A stretch of 40,731 bases of DNA. Source: an uncultured Blautia sp. GTDB taxonomy: Bacteria > Bacillota > Clostridia > Lachnospirales > Lachnospiraceae. How positions within the stretch are numbered: the first letter of the stretch is position 1; each line of letters starts with the position of its first letter. Under the pieces are notes generated by a model. It was given only the letters and a program-made list of their open reading frames with translations, did not search any database and was not told the origin of the DNA. Shown in pieces: positions 16,159-25,145 of the stretch. Both the position numbers and the translations under genes were made by a program. Location of the stretch: positions 1 to 40,731 of the forward strand of contig CAKRVX010000010.1 in the NCBI GenBank assembly GCA_934409175.1, read 5' to 3'.

Positions 16159-17649
16159 TTATAAGTTGTCAATAAATCTCATAAATGCCTCTCTGCCTTC
16201 CGGAGTACATTTATATACACCGGCATCCTCCAGAACATGGACAAATACATGTCCAACCTCCTGTCTGAGTACATCCTGAATATTCTCTTTATTCAGATTA
16301 TCATATTTAGGAAGAAATTCAGCTACCCAGGCAGCATGTTTCTCAATCTTTTCATTAGAGGAGATATCTTTTCCTTCCAGAATATACTCTCCCAGAAGTT
16401 CCAGTTCTTCTTTCAATCTGGCAGGAAGCACAGCAAGTCCCATAACCTCGATCAGACCAATATTTTCTTTCTTGATATGATGATACTGTGCATGTGGATG
16501 ATATACACCCAACGGATTTTCCTCCGTCGTAATATTATTTCTAAGTGTGAGATCAAGTTCAAATGTATCTCCTACTTTACGCGCGATCGGAGTAATGGTG
16601 TTATGTGGTTCTCCATCTGTCTCTGCATATATAAATGCAGTTTCATCTGTGTAACCTCTCCATACTTCCAGCACATGAGTAGCCAGATCAATCAGACGTT
16701 TTTCATCTTTATGGCGAATTCTCAGCACAGAAAGCGGCCATTTTACAATACCTGCCTCTACATCTTCATATCCCGGAATAGTTACCTTTTTCTCAATAGG
16801 AGCTTTTGCCATCGCAAAGGTATAATGACCTCCCTGAAAATGATCATGGCTTAAAATAGATCCACCTACAATAGGAAGATCCGCATTTGATCCCAGGAAA
16901 TAATGAGGAAACAGTTTTACAAAATCAAAAAGTTTGATAAATGTATTTCTCTCAATCTTCATCGGAACATGGCGGCTGTTAAATACAATACAATGTTCAT
17001 TATAATACACATATGGAGAATACTGAAATCCCCATGGACTGTCATTTATAGTAATAGGAATGATGCGATGGTTCTCTCTTGCAGGATGATTAACTCTTCC
17101 TGCATACCCTTCGTTTTCCGGACAAAGGAGACATTTCGGATAACTGCTGGATTTCACAAGTTTCGCTGCTGCAATCGCTTTTGGATCTTTTTCCGGTTTG
17201 GACAGATTTATAGTAATATCAATCTCCCCGTATTCACTGTTCACCGTCCACTTCTGGTCTTTCCTTACACGGTAACGGCGTATGTAGTTGCTATCCTGAC
17301 TGAGTTTATAGAAATAATCAGTGGCTTCTACAGGATCTTTTTCATATTTATCCCAGAATTCTTTCTGAACCTGGGCCGGACGGGGCATCAGACAATTCAT
17401 CAGCTTTGTGTCGAAAAGATCACGATACACAACACTGTCCTGGATCAGTTTTCTCTCTACCGCTTCATCCAGAAGTGCATTCAAAACCTCTTCCAGATCA
17501 ATATTACTGTATTCCTGCTCTGGTTCTGTATATTCGTCTTCCTGAAAAACATCCAGCAGAAGATTTATGGCGTAATTTTTCTCACAGGCAGGTGTAATCC
17601 CTGTTTCAATTCCGTACTGTACAAGTTTCCTAATATTTTCGTATAACAT
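16159..17649 (-). CDS. galT: UDP-glucose--hexose-1-phosphate uridylyltransferase, class II GalT
   Basis: A 496-residue class II (Firmicutes-type) GalT that exchanges UMP between UDP-glucose and galactose-1-phosphate (Leloir pathway). The nucleophile motif H-x-H-x-Q is visible as SHDHFQGG at 267-274, a Cys pair KCLLC lies at 172-176, and YHPHAQYHH is further down. Length fits the class (about 490-500, far longer than class I). The frame is open from a TTG at 17727, but ATG 17649 has a perfect GGAGGGG site and matches the family start. Own promoter upstream. No galK or galE nearby, so the role in galactose or lacto-N-biose use cannot be told from context. Confidence 0.93.
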   Translation of the reverse strand: MLYENIRKLVQYGIETGITPACEKNYAINLLLDVFQEDEYTEPEQEYSNIDLEEVLNALLDEAVERKLIQDSVVYRDLFDTKLMNCLMPRPAQVQKEFWDKYEKDPVEATDYFYKLSQDSNYIRRYRVRKDQKWTVNSEYGEIDITINLSKPEKDPKAIAAAKLVKSSSYPKCLLCPENEGYAGRVNHPARENHRIIPITINDSPWGFQYSPYVYYNEHCIVFNSRHVPMKIERNTFIKLFDFVKLFPHYFLGSNADLPIVGGSILSHDHFQGGHYTFAMAKAPIEKKVTIPGYEDVEAGIVKWPLSVLRIRHKDEKRLIDLATHVLEVWRGYTDETAFIYAETDGEPHNTITPIARKVGDTFELDLTLRNNITTEENPLGVYHPHAQYHHIKKENIGLIEVMGLAVLPARLKEELELLGEYILEGKDISSNEKIEKHAAWVAEFLPKYDNLNKENIQDVLRQEVGHVFVHVLEDAGVYKCTPEGREAFMRFIDNL

Positions 17650-17683
17650 ATCTGATTCCCCTCCGTCTATTTTTTTCATTTTA

Positions 17684-17712
17684 AGGATAACTAAATCTGA
17701 CTCAATTGTAAA
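17684..17712 (-). promoter_or_regulatory. Promoter of galT
   Basis: TTTACA (17707-17712), a 17-base spacer and TATCCT (17684-17689) lie 35 bases upstream of the galT start codon, in the 97-base gap after the preceding gene. Confidence 0.5.
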
Positions 17713-17746
17713 TGTCTGTTTGCACAATTATTTCCTTCAATTTTTG

Positions 17747-20197
17747 CTAATAATTGACAGTTTCAATATAAGTGATAAAAATATTACCAGCTTTCTCAAA
17801 TAAATCGGTACTGTCATTCATTCCATAAGGATAGGTTTCTTTCTTCACTGGATCATAAAGATATGTGTTATATTCATCATATCCCACTATGACAACACTG
17901 GTGCCATTGCCAGTCTTTGCAATCACCGGTCGCTGTGCACTGACTTCATAAAGGACACTGTCAAGACTACATCCCGAAAGGTCAATTACCGTTCCTGTAT
18001 TCTTTAACGCTTTCCTCAAAGTTCCTGTATCCAGCGTTCCCTGCAGAACAATATCAGGAATATCCTCTGTATTCAACTGTATCTTTGTCTTCTTATTACC
18101 TCTTTCCCATACATACTGCTGACCACGGTTTAACACTACTCCTCCCTGGTCATCTGCCTGGCGTACAGCTTTCGCCGGATCTGTATAGATGCTGTCAAGG
18201 CCGCCTCTGGCATATACATAATAGACAGCCTCCTGAGGAATCTGCGTATCAAGACTGATGTTTTCCTCTGATACACTGCTTATCTTGGCATACATGACAA
18301 GAGGTGTATCTGTTTCCGCTTTCTCATCCAGCGCAAGTCTTACTCTTACACCGGTTCTTGAAGCAGAAACCAGTTCAACCTTCGCATTATTCACTGCAGA
18401 GTTTTTATTGTTCATAATATTATCTTTTTTCTGAACTGTATAGGAATCACCTGATCTGGCCGATAATTCAAATTCGATCAATGTACTTCCAACCGTAATA
18501 TCTGTAATATACAAATTATCTTTCTGATAGTCTTTTTTCACATTTCCTTCGAAATCTTCAATTCTGAGAATTCTGATACCTTCCGTAGTATGTCCATCTG
18601 CGTCCGTGACGATATCTGATTTTTTCAGGATTCCATAAATCAGATCTTCATTCATATAGCCAATGGCACGCAGCCTCTGTCCCTTTGCATGCCCGATGGT
18701 TCGGGTTTCTTTTGTATCCAGACGAATTTCCCTGATACATCCCTTATCATCTCCCTGCGTTACCAACCAGGCTGCATGATCTCCATTTTCAGATGCAACA
18801 AAGTTTTTATTTTTGATACCATCTTCCAGGACTTCATATGTATTTTTCGTAATATTCACACAGTACAATTTCTGAGCAAGCAGCAGAAAAAGTTCATTAT
18901 TTTCATTTACATATGACAGTTTACTCAGATCACTTTTCAGGAACTCAAAAGATTCAGATATCGGAATAAATGCTTTTTCTTCTACTACATTTTTATCATT
19001 ATTATAGTGATAAACTCCAATTCCCTCATATCCTTCATGGGTACCTCGGTTCATATATCCATAAAGAACAAAATCAATATCTCCATTCTCACCTACTCTT
19101 ATGATCTTAATACCATGCTGGGTCCTGGAATCACGAAAATCTCCATCCTGAAGTTTACGGAAACTGAATACCCGATTCACTTTTCCGCTACCCGGAGCAT
19201 AAGACCACAGATCTCCTTCCTGTACAAATGCAACAATGTTAGATTTTTCGTTCATCATATATTCCACATCTTTGTTACGTACTCCAAGAATCACCCCATC
19301 ATCTGAGAAAAGAGGAAGAGACGGATCAAATATCTGGTTTGCAGAACGCTGAAAATCCAGAAGATAAATTCTGGAATCCATATAACGCATTCTGTAGAAT
19401 TCCGTTACATCATATACTTCTGTGCTTTCATTATCATCCTGTGAAGTCAGCTGATAATCTATGGAAATACTGGCAGTAGTTTCATTAATATCCTTAATTA
19501 TCGGAATTCCCTCTTTACATAACTGAGGATTTAAACTTCCCCAGCTGATTTCTGCAAGAGAAGAATTAATATTAATATTGGAGTAATTAGTTGCTGTCCC
19601 ACTATTCTCCGGTTCCAGATAAGTTGAAAGGCTGTCCGCTGTATTTTTATCCAGACAAGATTCATAAAAATTCTTTACAAAAGCCGCATACTCACTGGCA
19701 TGAACCTGAGATCTGTACACGATCCTGGTGTAATAGTAAACAGTTTTTCCTTCCATATCCAACGAAATCTGCATGGAATATTCCTGATTTACTCTCAGAT
19801 CACTTCCTATTTCCACATTTACTTTCAGATTCTCTCCATCCTGTTCCAGTGTCTTGATCTTTTTATTTTCCAGAACTTTACTTCCATCAGAAGTACGGAT
19901 CTCATAAGCAAATCCCGTTACATCAGAGGCATAAGGATTCACTACAAAAGTCAGCTGTTTGGTGGTATCCAAAGGTGTTACACTGTCTCTGGTAAAATCC
20001 GCCTGCATAACTTTGGCATATCCATACATTCTGTTAACCAGTGTACCATCCATATCCACCATAATCTCAGGGAAAGTAGCATCATTCAACTCAGATCTGT
20101 CATCTGTAGATACACTATTCAACAGCAGGGCTGTTCCCGCCACTCCAGCTACAAAAATACAGAAAAGTGTCAATATCTTTATCAGCACTTTTTTCAT
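17747..20197 (-). CDS. Large membrane-anchored extracytoplasmic protein with C39-peptidase-like C-terminus
   Basis: An 816-residue protein. One N-terminal transmembrane helix (about 5-27) with basic start, then a long extracytoplasmic region. Residues about 270-560 are rich in short beta-strand units of beta-propeller type (for example NIVAFVQEGDLWSY, SKLSYVNENNELFLL). The last about 90 residues (LSGCSLDSVLYEVSAQRPVI, then VVIVGYDEYNTYLYDP) match the C-terminal half of C39-like peptidase domains, but the His expected before VVIVGYD is replaced by a GNGTS stretch and no catalytic-Cys half is evident, so it is probably a non-catalytic relative. Its ATG overlaps the methyltransferase stop (ATGA). 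Function unknown; conserved lineage proteins of this layout exist only by inference. Confidence 0.75.
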   Translation of the reverse strand: MKKVLIKILTLFCIFVAGVAGTALLLNSVSTDDRSELNDATFPEIMVDMDGTLVNRMYGYAKVMQADFTRDSVTPLDTTKQLTFVVNPYASDVTGFAYEIRTSDGSKVLENKKIKTLEQDGENLKVNVEIGSDLRVNQEYSMQISLDMEGKTVYYYTRIVYRSQVHASEYAAFVKNFYESCLDKNTADSLSTYLEPENSGTATNYSNININSSLAEISWGSLNPQLCKEGIPIIKDINETTASISIDYQLTSQDDNESTEVYDVTEFYRMRYMDSRIYLLDFQRSANQIFDPSLPLFSDDGVILGVRNKDVEYMMNEKSNIVAFVQEGDLWSYAPGSGKVNRVFSFRKLQDGDFRDSRTQHGIKIIRVGENGDIDFVLYGYMNRGTHEGYEGIGVYHYNNDKNVVEEKAFIPISESFEFLKSDLSKLSYVNENNELFLLLAQKLYCVNITKNTYEVLEDGIKNKNFVASENGDHAAWLVTQGDDKGCIREIRLDTKETRTIGHAKGQRLRAIGYMNEDLIYGILKKSDIVTDADGHTTEGIRILRIEDFEGNVKKDYQKDNLYITDITVGSTLIEFELSARSGDSYTVQKKDNIMNNKNSAVNNAKVELVSASRTGVRVRLALDEKAETDTPLVMYAKISSVSEENISLDTQIPQEAVYYVYARGGLDSIYTDPAKAVRQADDQGGVVLNRGQQYVWERGNKKTKIQLNTEDIPDIVLQGTLDTGTLRKALKNTGTVIDLSGCSLDSVLYEVSAQRPVIAKTGNGTSVVIVGYDEYNTYLYDPVKKETYPYGMNDSTDLFEKAGNIFITYIETVNY

Positions 20198-21357
20198 GAC
20201 TGCCCCCCTTCAGTCTGATCAGGATATAAAAGCCTGTCCAGAGCAGGATGTATATTAAACGCACTCATCATGTCTTCTGTTTTTTCTTTCGAAATTTCTT
20301 TTCCTGTTTTTACGGCACGAATCAACAGATTCTTGGGAGTATGTTCCATATCGATAAACTCCAGAATCTGAGTTTCATAGCCTTTACTTTCCAGAAGATT
20401 CGCACGCACTGCGTCTGTGATCAATGCGGACAACCTTTCCTTTAGGATTCCATAGCGCAGCAGGGGCTCAAGCATATCATTCTTTATCTGCCTGTTTACC
20501 TCATGCTGGCAGCATGGAACAGAAAGTATTACTTTTGCTCCCCAGTCCACAGCCTTTGCCAGCGCAAAATCTGTAGCTGTATCACAGGCATGAAGAGTCA
20601 CTACCATATCTACAGAAGATACTCCTTCATACTCTGCAATATCTCCCTGATAAAAATGTAATTTATCGTATCCGTATTTTTCTGCCAAAGAGTTACATTT
20701 GTGGATCACATCTGTCTTAAGATCCAACCCTATGATATTGACATCATATTCTTTAAGCTGTCTCAGATAATAATACATGGCAAATGTCAGATAACTCTTA
20801 CCACATCCGAAATCCAGAATAGTAATCTCTTTTTCTCTGGAAAACGCAGGCAGAATATCTTCTATAAATTCCAGAAAACGGTTAATCTGACGAAATTTAT
20901 CATATCTGGAAGTAACAATTTTTCCCTTCTCAGTCATAACTCCCAGATCTATAAGAAACGGAACCGGTACACCTTCTTTCAGAATGTATTGCTTTACACG
21001 ATTATGTGCCTGAATCTGCACCGGTTCCCTGGTCTCATGGTGTTTCTCCTTTATGGTCATTCTGCCTTTTTTACTCACAAGGACAACGCCGTCAAGCATT
21101 CTTCCCTGTGCCTGAAACTGACTGAAGCGCTCTGTAATTTCAATCTCCAGATATTCTATCAGCTGCTGTCTGTCATAGTTTCTGTGAAGCACCTTTGTTC
21201 CTTCTGTAGCGGAAGCCTGATAGTATATTCCACTTTTTAGTTTTACAGGACGTATTTTTATCTTTGATGGTCCATTTCCTTTTTTATTTCCACTCAGGAC
21301 TCCCTGTATCAGGTTTTCATTTATCTGTTCTTCTAAATATTCTTTTAAATTTTTCAT
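20194..21357 (-). CDS. Class I SAM-dependent methyltransferase (Methyltransf_32-like)
   Basis: A 387-residue cytoplasmic protein. An N-terminal domain (1-160) precedes a Rossmann methyltransferase core: motif I ILDFGCGKSYLTFAMYYYL, acidic NIIGLDLK, then DMVVTLHACDTATDFAL and ILSVPCCQHEVN. The HACDTATD and PCCQHE blocks are typical of the Methyltransf_32 (GSTCD/TRM13-like) group often assigned to RNA or unknown substrates. The frame extends up to 21579, overlapping another gene; ATG 21357 (MKNLKEYLEEQ) was chosen as the family-like start although only a weak AGAGA site precedes it. Part of the mtnN run of genes. Substrate not deducible. Confidence 0.8.
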   Translation of the reverse strand: MKNLKEYLEEQINENLIQGVLSGNKKGNGPSKIKIRPVKLKSGIYYQASATEGTKVLHRNYDRQQLIEYLEIEITERFSQFQAQGRMLDGVVLVSKKGRMTIKEKHHETREPVQIQAHNRVKQYILKEGVPVPFLIDLGVMTEKGKIVTSRYDKFRQINRFLEFIEDILPAFSREKEITILDFGCGKSYLTFAMYYYLRQLKEYDVNIIGLDLKTDVIHKCNSLAEKYGYDKLHFYQGDIAEYEGVSSVDMVVTLHACDTATDFALAKAVDWGAKVILSVPCCQHEVNRQIKNDMLEPLLRYGILKERLSALITDAVRANLLESKGYETQILEFIDMEHTPKNLLIRAVKTGKEISKEKTEDMMSAFNIHPALDRLLYPDQTEGGQS

Positions 21358-21484
21358 TCTGTCTCTATCTGTTAAATTCTGAATCAACAGACATAATTGC
21401 CTGCTTTGTTTTTTTATTCTACACAATTCCTTCCGTTTATCTGTATTGCACACTGCACCCTTTTCGATGTACAGACCTGCTGTT

Positions 21485-21853
21485 TCAGAAATATCTTCTG
21501 CATCTGTGTCTGCGGCACCGTCTTCTGGAAATCTCCTGAAGAAGCAGTACCTGCACCAGTTCATCCAGAAAACCACCATCCACTGACTGACTTTTTAGTT
21601 CAGGCTCTGCTTTTTCACGGATCTTACAGCACAAATGATAAAACATATATTTGTCAGGATATTCATCATACATGCGACTACCTTCATAATCAAGCAGATT
21701 ACACTCTTCCTCTACCTGCTCCTGGATTCTGCGTACCGTTCCTGGATAATACGATTTCATCAATTCAAACTCTTCTTCCTGCATCCGTTCTCCCTGATAC
21801 AGCAACGGACTGGCATATGCTTCATAAAACGGAAAATATTCATCAAAATACAT
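21485..21853 (-). CDS. Conserved-looking small protein of unknown function
   Basis: A 122-residue protein without signal peptide or membrane helix. It is acidic and aromatic in the first half (MYFDEYFPFYEAYASP), with a pattern YPGTVRRIQEQVEEECNLLDYEGS and YPDKYMFYHLC that looks conserved rather than random, and ends in an Arg/Cys-rich tail. An AGGA site lies 8 bases before the ATG. It sits between mtnN (75 bases) and the methyltransferase (127 bases) on the same strand, so it is probably cotranscribed with both. I do not recognise the family. Confidence 0.6.
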   Translation of the reverse strand: MYFDEYFPFYEAYASPLLYQGERMQEEEFELMKSYYPGTVRRIQEQVEEECNLLDYEGSRMYDEYPDKYMFYHLCCKIREKAEPELKSQSVDGGFLDELVQVLLLQEISRRRCRRHRCRRYF

Positions 21854-21928
21854 ATCCGGATCCTGCTTTTCTTCTAATTATCTGTTTCAGTATATGCCCG
21901 GATATGTTCAAAGGTTACTGTGACTGTT

Positions 21929-22627
21929 TTACAACGCCTGAATCATTCCCACTGTCAATTTCACACTATGTTCGATAGCTGCCATTTCAAACTCTGCATA
22001 GTCCATGTTAGCACTTCCATCAGCTTTATCAGAGATAGCACGTACTACCAGAAACGGAATTCCGTTCAGATATGCGGCCTGACCGATAGCGGCCCCCTCC
22101 ATTTCCACTGCAAATCCACCGAACTCATCAATGATTTCTGCCTTTACATCATTATCAGAAATAAACTGATCTCCGGAACAGATTCTTCCCTCAAATACAC
22201 TGATCTCCGGATTTACTTCTTTACATACTTTTACAGCCAGTTTGCGAAGATTCTCATTCGCGCAGAATGAAAATTCTTCCATCTGTGGAATCTGTCCTTT
22301 TTTATATCCAAATCCTCTTGCATCCATATCATGGTGAAGAACATCTGTAGAAAGCACAATGTCACCGATATTTACATCATTATTCAGGCTTCCGGCAATT
22401 CCTGTATTGATCACAGCTTCTACTTTATATATATCTGCCAGAATCTGTGTACACATTCCGGCATTTACCTTACCGATTCCGGAACGTACTACTACTACTT
22501 TCTTTCCTTCAAGAATTCCTTCATAGAAATCCATGGATGCCTTTGTTGTGATTTTCACATCCTGCATTTTTTCCTTGATTCTGGCAACTTCCTGTTCCAT
22601 AGCTCCGATAATTCCGATACATTTCAT
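21929..22627 (-). CDS. mtnN: 5'-methylthioadenosine/S-adenosylhomocysteine nucleosidase
   Basis: A 232-residue MTA/SAH nucleosidase of normal length. Motifs: GIIGAMEQEV (active-site Glu12), SGIGKVNA, INTGIAGSL, and VEMEGAAIGQ with RAISDKAD carrying the substrate-binding Glu and catalytic Asp. It hydrolyses MTA and SAH to adenine and thioribose or S-ribosylhomocysteine, relieving product inhibition of methyltransferases, which fits the SAM methyltransferase two genes downstream. ATG 22627 has an AGAGGTG site. Transcribed divergently from the TSCPD gene. Confidence 0.96.
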   Translation of the reverse strand: MKCIGIIGAMEQEVARIKEKMQDVKITTKASMDFYEGILEGKKVVVVRSGIGKVNAGMCTQILADIYKVEAVINTGIAGSLNNDVNIGDIVLSTDVLHHDMDARGFGYKKGQIPQMEEFSFCANENLRKLAVKVCKEVNPEISVFEGRICSGDQFISDNDVKAEIIDEFGGFAVEMEGAAIGQAAYLNGIPFLVVRAISDKADGSANMDYAEFEMAAIEHSVKLTVGMIQAL

Positions 22628-22682
22628 ATTAAAACACCTCTTCTTTGTTAGTTCTTTTTTGCATAGTTATCTTTTTTATGAT

Positions 22683-22702
22683 CAGCAGAAAAAAGTCTGC
22701 TG
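22683..22702 (-). promoter_or_regulatory. 5' stem-loop of the mtnN transcript
   Basis: CAGCAGA (22683-22689) pairs perfectly with TCTGCTG (22696-22702) across a 6-base loop. The predicted mtnN transcription start (about 22701) makes this hairpin the very 5' end of the mRNA. Confidence 0.5.
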
Positions 22703-22707
22703 TTTCT

Positions 22708-22736
22708 ATTATATCAAATCTTTAATTTATATGGAA
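22708..22736 (-). promoter_or_regulatory. Promoter of mtnN
   Basis: Perfect TATAAT on the minus strand (22708-22713) with a weak -35 TTCCAT (22731-22736) and a 17-base spacer. The -35 overlaps that of the divergent TSCPD promoter. Confidence 0.55.
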
Positions 22737-22760
22737 ACTTTTTTTATGTTCTGATATAAT
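22732..22760 (+). promoter_or_regulatory. Promoter of the TSCPD-domain gene
   Basis: TGGAAA (22732-22737), 17-base spacer and perfect TATAAT (22755-22760). It lies about 50 bases upstream of the start codon and shares its -35 region with the mtnN promoter. Confidence 0.6.
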
Positions 22761-22811
22761 GGTTATGCAAATACGATGATATAGTTTTATTACAGCAGGA
22801 GGAAACAAATC

Positions 22812-23057
22812 ATGATATATAAAACAAAAGGGGTCTGTGCCCAGGAAATCCAGTTTGAAATAGACGCAGACCATAAAGTTCACAATGTACAGTTTTATGG
22901 CGGATGCAGCGGTAATACTCAGGGTGTTGCAGCACTTGTAGAAGGCATGGATGCAGACGAAGTAATCTCCCGTCTGGAGGGAATCAAATGCGGTTTTAAA
23001 AACACTTCATGTCCGGATCAGCTTACCATTGCAATAAAACAGGCATTAAACAAATAA
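22812..23057 (+). CDS. TSCPD-domain protein (TIGR03905-like)
   Basis: An 81-residue protein that is essentially a single TSCPD domain, with conserved cysteines at C9 (GVCAQEI), C33 (YGGCSGNTQG), C60 (GIKCGF) and C67 (SCPDQL). The same fold is found at the C-terminus of some ribonucleotide reductases and is thought to bind metal. Stand-alone copies of this length are widespread in clostridia; the role is unknown. It has a GGAGGAA site and its own promoter and terminator. Confidence 0.88.
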   Translation: MIYKTKGVCAQEIQFEIDADHKVHNVQFYGGCSGNTQGVAALVEGMDADEVISRLEGIKCGFKNTSCPDQLTIAIKQALNK

Positions 23058-23074
23058 TTCTATTTTTTAACAGC

Positions 23075-23113
23075 AGAACCCCCTGTCATGACTTTTCCAT
23101 GGCAGGGGGTTCT
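23075..23113 (+). terminator. Terminator between the TSCPD and MBL genes
   Basis: A strong hairpin: AGAACCCCCTGTCATG (23075-23090) with its complement (23098-23113), one T-G mismatch, followed by GTTATTT. It probably ends the TSCPD transcript and can act for the convergent MBL gene as well, although that side lacks a T-run. Confidence 0.75.
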
Positions 23114-23141
23114 GTTATTTCCTATGGTTTTTTTATTCTCA

Positions 23142-24758
23142 TTACATATCAGTCCTGTCCCACTTATCACACAGAGACTGAACATCTCTGGAAAAACGTT
23201 CCAGATCTTTATTTGGAATTCCTTCATTTTTCTTAATAACAGACAGAAGACGATAGCCCAGTGAAAGAAGCTTTTCAAATGCCCTGGCTGCTTTGGACGC
23301 TTTCGGAGATACAGACGCTTTCTGAATCTTTACTCCCTCCGCCTCATAAATGCATACATTCTCTGTCAGATCATAAACTGTACCACTAAACGGTGCCATG
23401 GTATCATATCCCAGTTCTTCATGCAGACGTTTTGCAAAAATTTCTGTAACTGCATCATCACCGTGAGTTACAAATACCTTCTTAGGTTTCTCTGTAAAGG
23501 CCTTCGCCCAGTCCAGTAGTCCATTTACATCTGCATGACCACTGATTCCCGGCATTCTGCAAATATGAGCAGCTACATGTACCGGCTCTCCAAACAGCTT
23601 CACATCTGTTGCGCCTTCAATCAATGCTCTTCCAAGAGTTCCTACTGCCTGATAACCCACAAATAAAATTGTATTTTTTTCATTCCACAGATTATGCTTG
23701 AGATGATGTTTGATACGACCTGCATCGCACATTCCGCTGGCGGAAATAATTACTTTTGGTTCTTCATCAAAATTGATCGCCCGAGAATCATCACTGGTAA
23801 CAGATATTTTTATACCTGGAAAACTGATTGGATTAATGCCTTTATGAATGAGCTTCATCGCTTCTTCATCGAAACAGTCATACTGATGTTCCGAAAAGAT
23901 TGTTGTCGCCTCATTTGCCAGGGGACTGTCCACATAGACAGTAAATCCATCATGTCCATGTACCAGATTATCTGCTTTGATCTGCCGGATAAAATACAAC
24001 ATTTCCTGTGTACGCCCTACTGCAAAAGACGGAATAATCACATTTCCTCCTCTGTCAAATGTTTCCTGTATGATATGAGCCAGCATTTTGACATAATCAG
24101 GTTTCTCACCATGACTTCTGTCTCCATAAGTAGATTCCATCACAACATAATCTGCACTATGCAGATACTCAGGATCTTTGATCAACGGCTGATTGGTATT
24201 TCCAATATCCCCGGAAAAAACTATCTTCTCTTCTTTTCCATCTTCTCTGACTGTCAGTTCTATACTGGCAGAGCCCAGGAGATGACCTGCATCAATAAAT
24301 CTGACAGAAATTCCCTCTGCAGGAGTAATCACCTTTCCATATGGACAACTGACAAAATTTTTAATTACTCCCATGGCATCTTCCATAGTATAGGCAGGTA
24401 CAAATTCCGGTTTACCCTCACGCTTGCCTTTTCTGTTTCTCCATTCCGCTTCAAACATCTGAATATGTGCACTGTCCCGAAGCATTATATCGCACAGATT
24501 ACAGGTAGCATCTGTTGCATAAATAGGGCCCTGAAATCCTTTGGCATAAATTGCAGGCAAATTTCCGGAATGATCCATATGCGCATGAGTGAGAAGCACA
24601 AAATCCAGTTCTCCGGGTGCCACGGGGATCTCTGCATTTTCATAATAATCTGGTCCCTGTTCCATTCCACAATCTACCAGAAATTTATGTCCTGCCGCTT
24701 CCAGATAATAGCAGGATCCTGTAACCTCATGAGTAGCCCCTATAAAAGTAAGCTTCAT
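23142..24758 (-). CDS. Beta-CASP metallo-beta-lactamase-fold RNase-like protein
   Basis: A 538-residue MBL-fold protein of the beta-CASP (CPSF73/YSH1-like) group. MBL motifs: THAHMDHSG (57-65, motif 2), GHLLGS, FSGDIG, and the beta-CASP region with SFAVGRTQE, ISASGMCDAGRIKHHL and GISGHADVNGLLDW, plus a late VTHGDD. Family members act as RNA endo/exonucleases; substrate here is unknown. The last about 60 residues are an extra helical, basic tail. Strong AAGGAGG site before ATG 24758. A -10-like TATAAT lies at 24799-24804 on the minus strand, with no good -35. It is transcribed alone. Confidence 0.9.
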   Translation of the reverse strand: MKLTFIGATHEVTGSCYYLEAAGHKFLVDCGMEQGPDYYENAEIPVAPGELDFVLLTHAHMDHSGNLPAIYAKGFQGPIYATDATCNLCDIMLRDSAHIQMFEAEWRNRKGKREGKPEFVPAYTMEDAMGVIKNFVSCPYGKVITPAEGISVRFIDAGHLLGSASIELTVREDGKEEKIVFSGDIGNTNQPLIKDPEYLHSADYVVMESTYGDRSHGEKPDYVKMLAHIIQETFDRGGNVIIPSFAVGRTQEMLYFIRQIKADNLVHGHDGFTVYVDSPLANEATTIFSEHQYDCFDEEAMKLIHKGINPISFPGIKISVTSDDSRAINFDEEPKVIISASGMCDAGRIKHHLKHNLWNEKNTILFVGYQAVGTLGRALIEGATDVKLFGEPVHVAAHICRMPGISGHADVNGLLDWAKAFTEKPKKVFVTHGDDAVTEIFAKRLHEELGYDTMAPFSGTVYDLTENVCIYEAEGVKIQKASVSPKASKAARAFEKLLSLGYRLLSVIKKNEGIPNKDLERFSRDVQSLCDKWDRTDM

Positions 24759-24887
24759 ACGATTTCCTCCTTTCAGACTTCTTTTTATTATTGTATTTAT
24801 TATACACTACAATTGCTATTAATAACAGCTTTTTTCTGATATAAGCAAACAAAAAAAGAATCCTTCCGAAGAAATTTTTTATGATAT

Positions 24888-25145
24888 AAAAAAGGCCGGA
24901 AGACTGCCATTCTGACATCTTCCGGTCCTCCATGCGTTTGCCACATTCGTATATTAAAATCTGCTGATATTTTAATTCACTCTATCTGTGATGCAAACAC
25001 ATGTAACTGCAGAACGGTAATGTACATTTACAAAACACCGGCATGTTCATTCTGCACATATCTGTTTTTTGTGAAATGACTTTTCCGAAAAAGCAAAGTT
25101 ATACCAAATCATTAACCGGCATTTTTCCATATGCAAATTTCCACT
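24888..25145 (-). ncRNA. Candidate structured small RNA with 6S-like architecture
   Basis: A gene-free stretch that reads as a possible RNA on the minus strand. TATAAT is at 25152-25157 (no good -35), giving a start near 25145, and a strong terminator (stem 24896-24903 with 24918-24925, then TTTTTT to 24888) gives about 258 nt. Inside, a closing stem pairs 25129-25137 with 24937-24946 (nine pairs, one bulge), enclosing about 200 nt. An apical arm pairs TTCTGCA (25050-25056) with TGCAGAA (25008-25014), then ACCG/CGGT. Two local hairpins flank the centre (CTTTT-AAAAG on the 5' side, an 8-base ATTAAAAT pairing on the 3' side). Size and layout recall 6S RNA; the identity is inference. It could instead be the long 3' UTR of the gene upstream. 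Confidence 0.38.
24894..24928 (-). terminator. Strong intrinsic terminator
   Basis: CCGGAAGA (24896-24903) pairs with TCTTCCGG (24918-24925), with additional inner and outer pairs, and is followed on the minus strand by TTTTTT (24888-24893). It ends either the candidate small RNA or the transcript of the 135-residue protein gene. Confidence 0.8.

Noticed and set aside
21358..21579. N-terminal extension of the methyltransferase
   Set aside because: The open frame runs upstream but overlaps the small protein gene, has Cys/Arg-rich non-family sequence and no ribosome binding site.
23694..24839. 381-codon open frame on the plus strand
   Set aside because: It lies opposite the well-supported beta-CASP gene, has no recognisable domain, lacks a ribosome binding site, and is Cys/Phe/Ile-rich as antisense frames are here.
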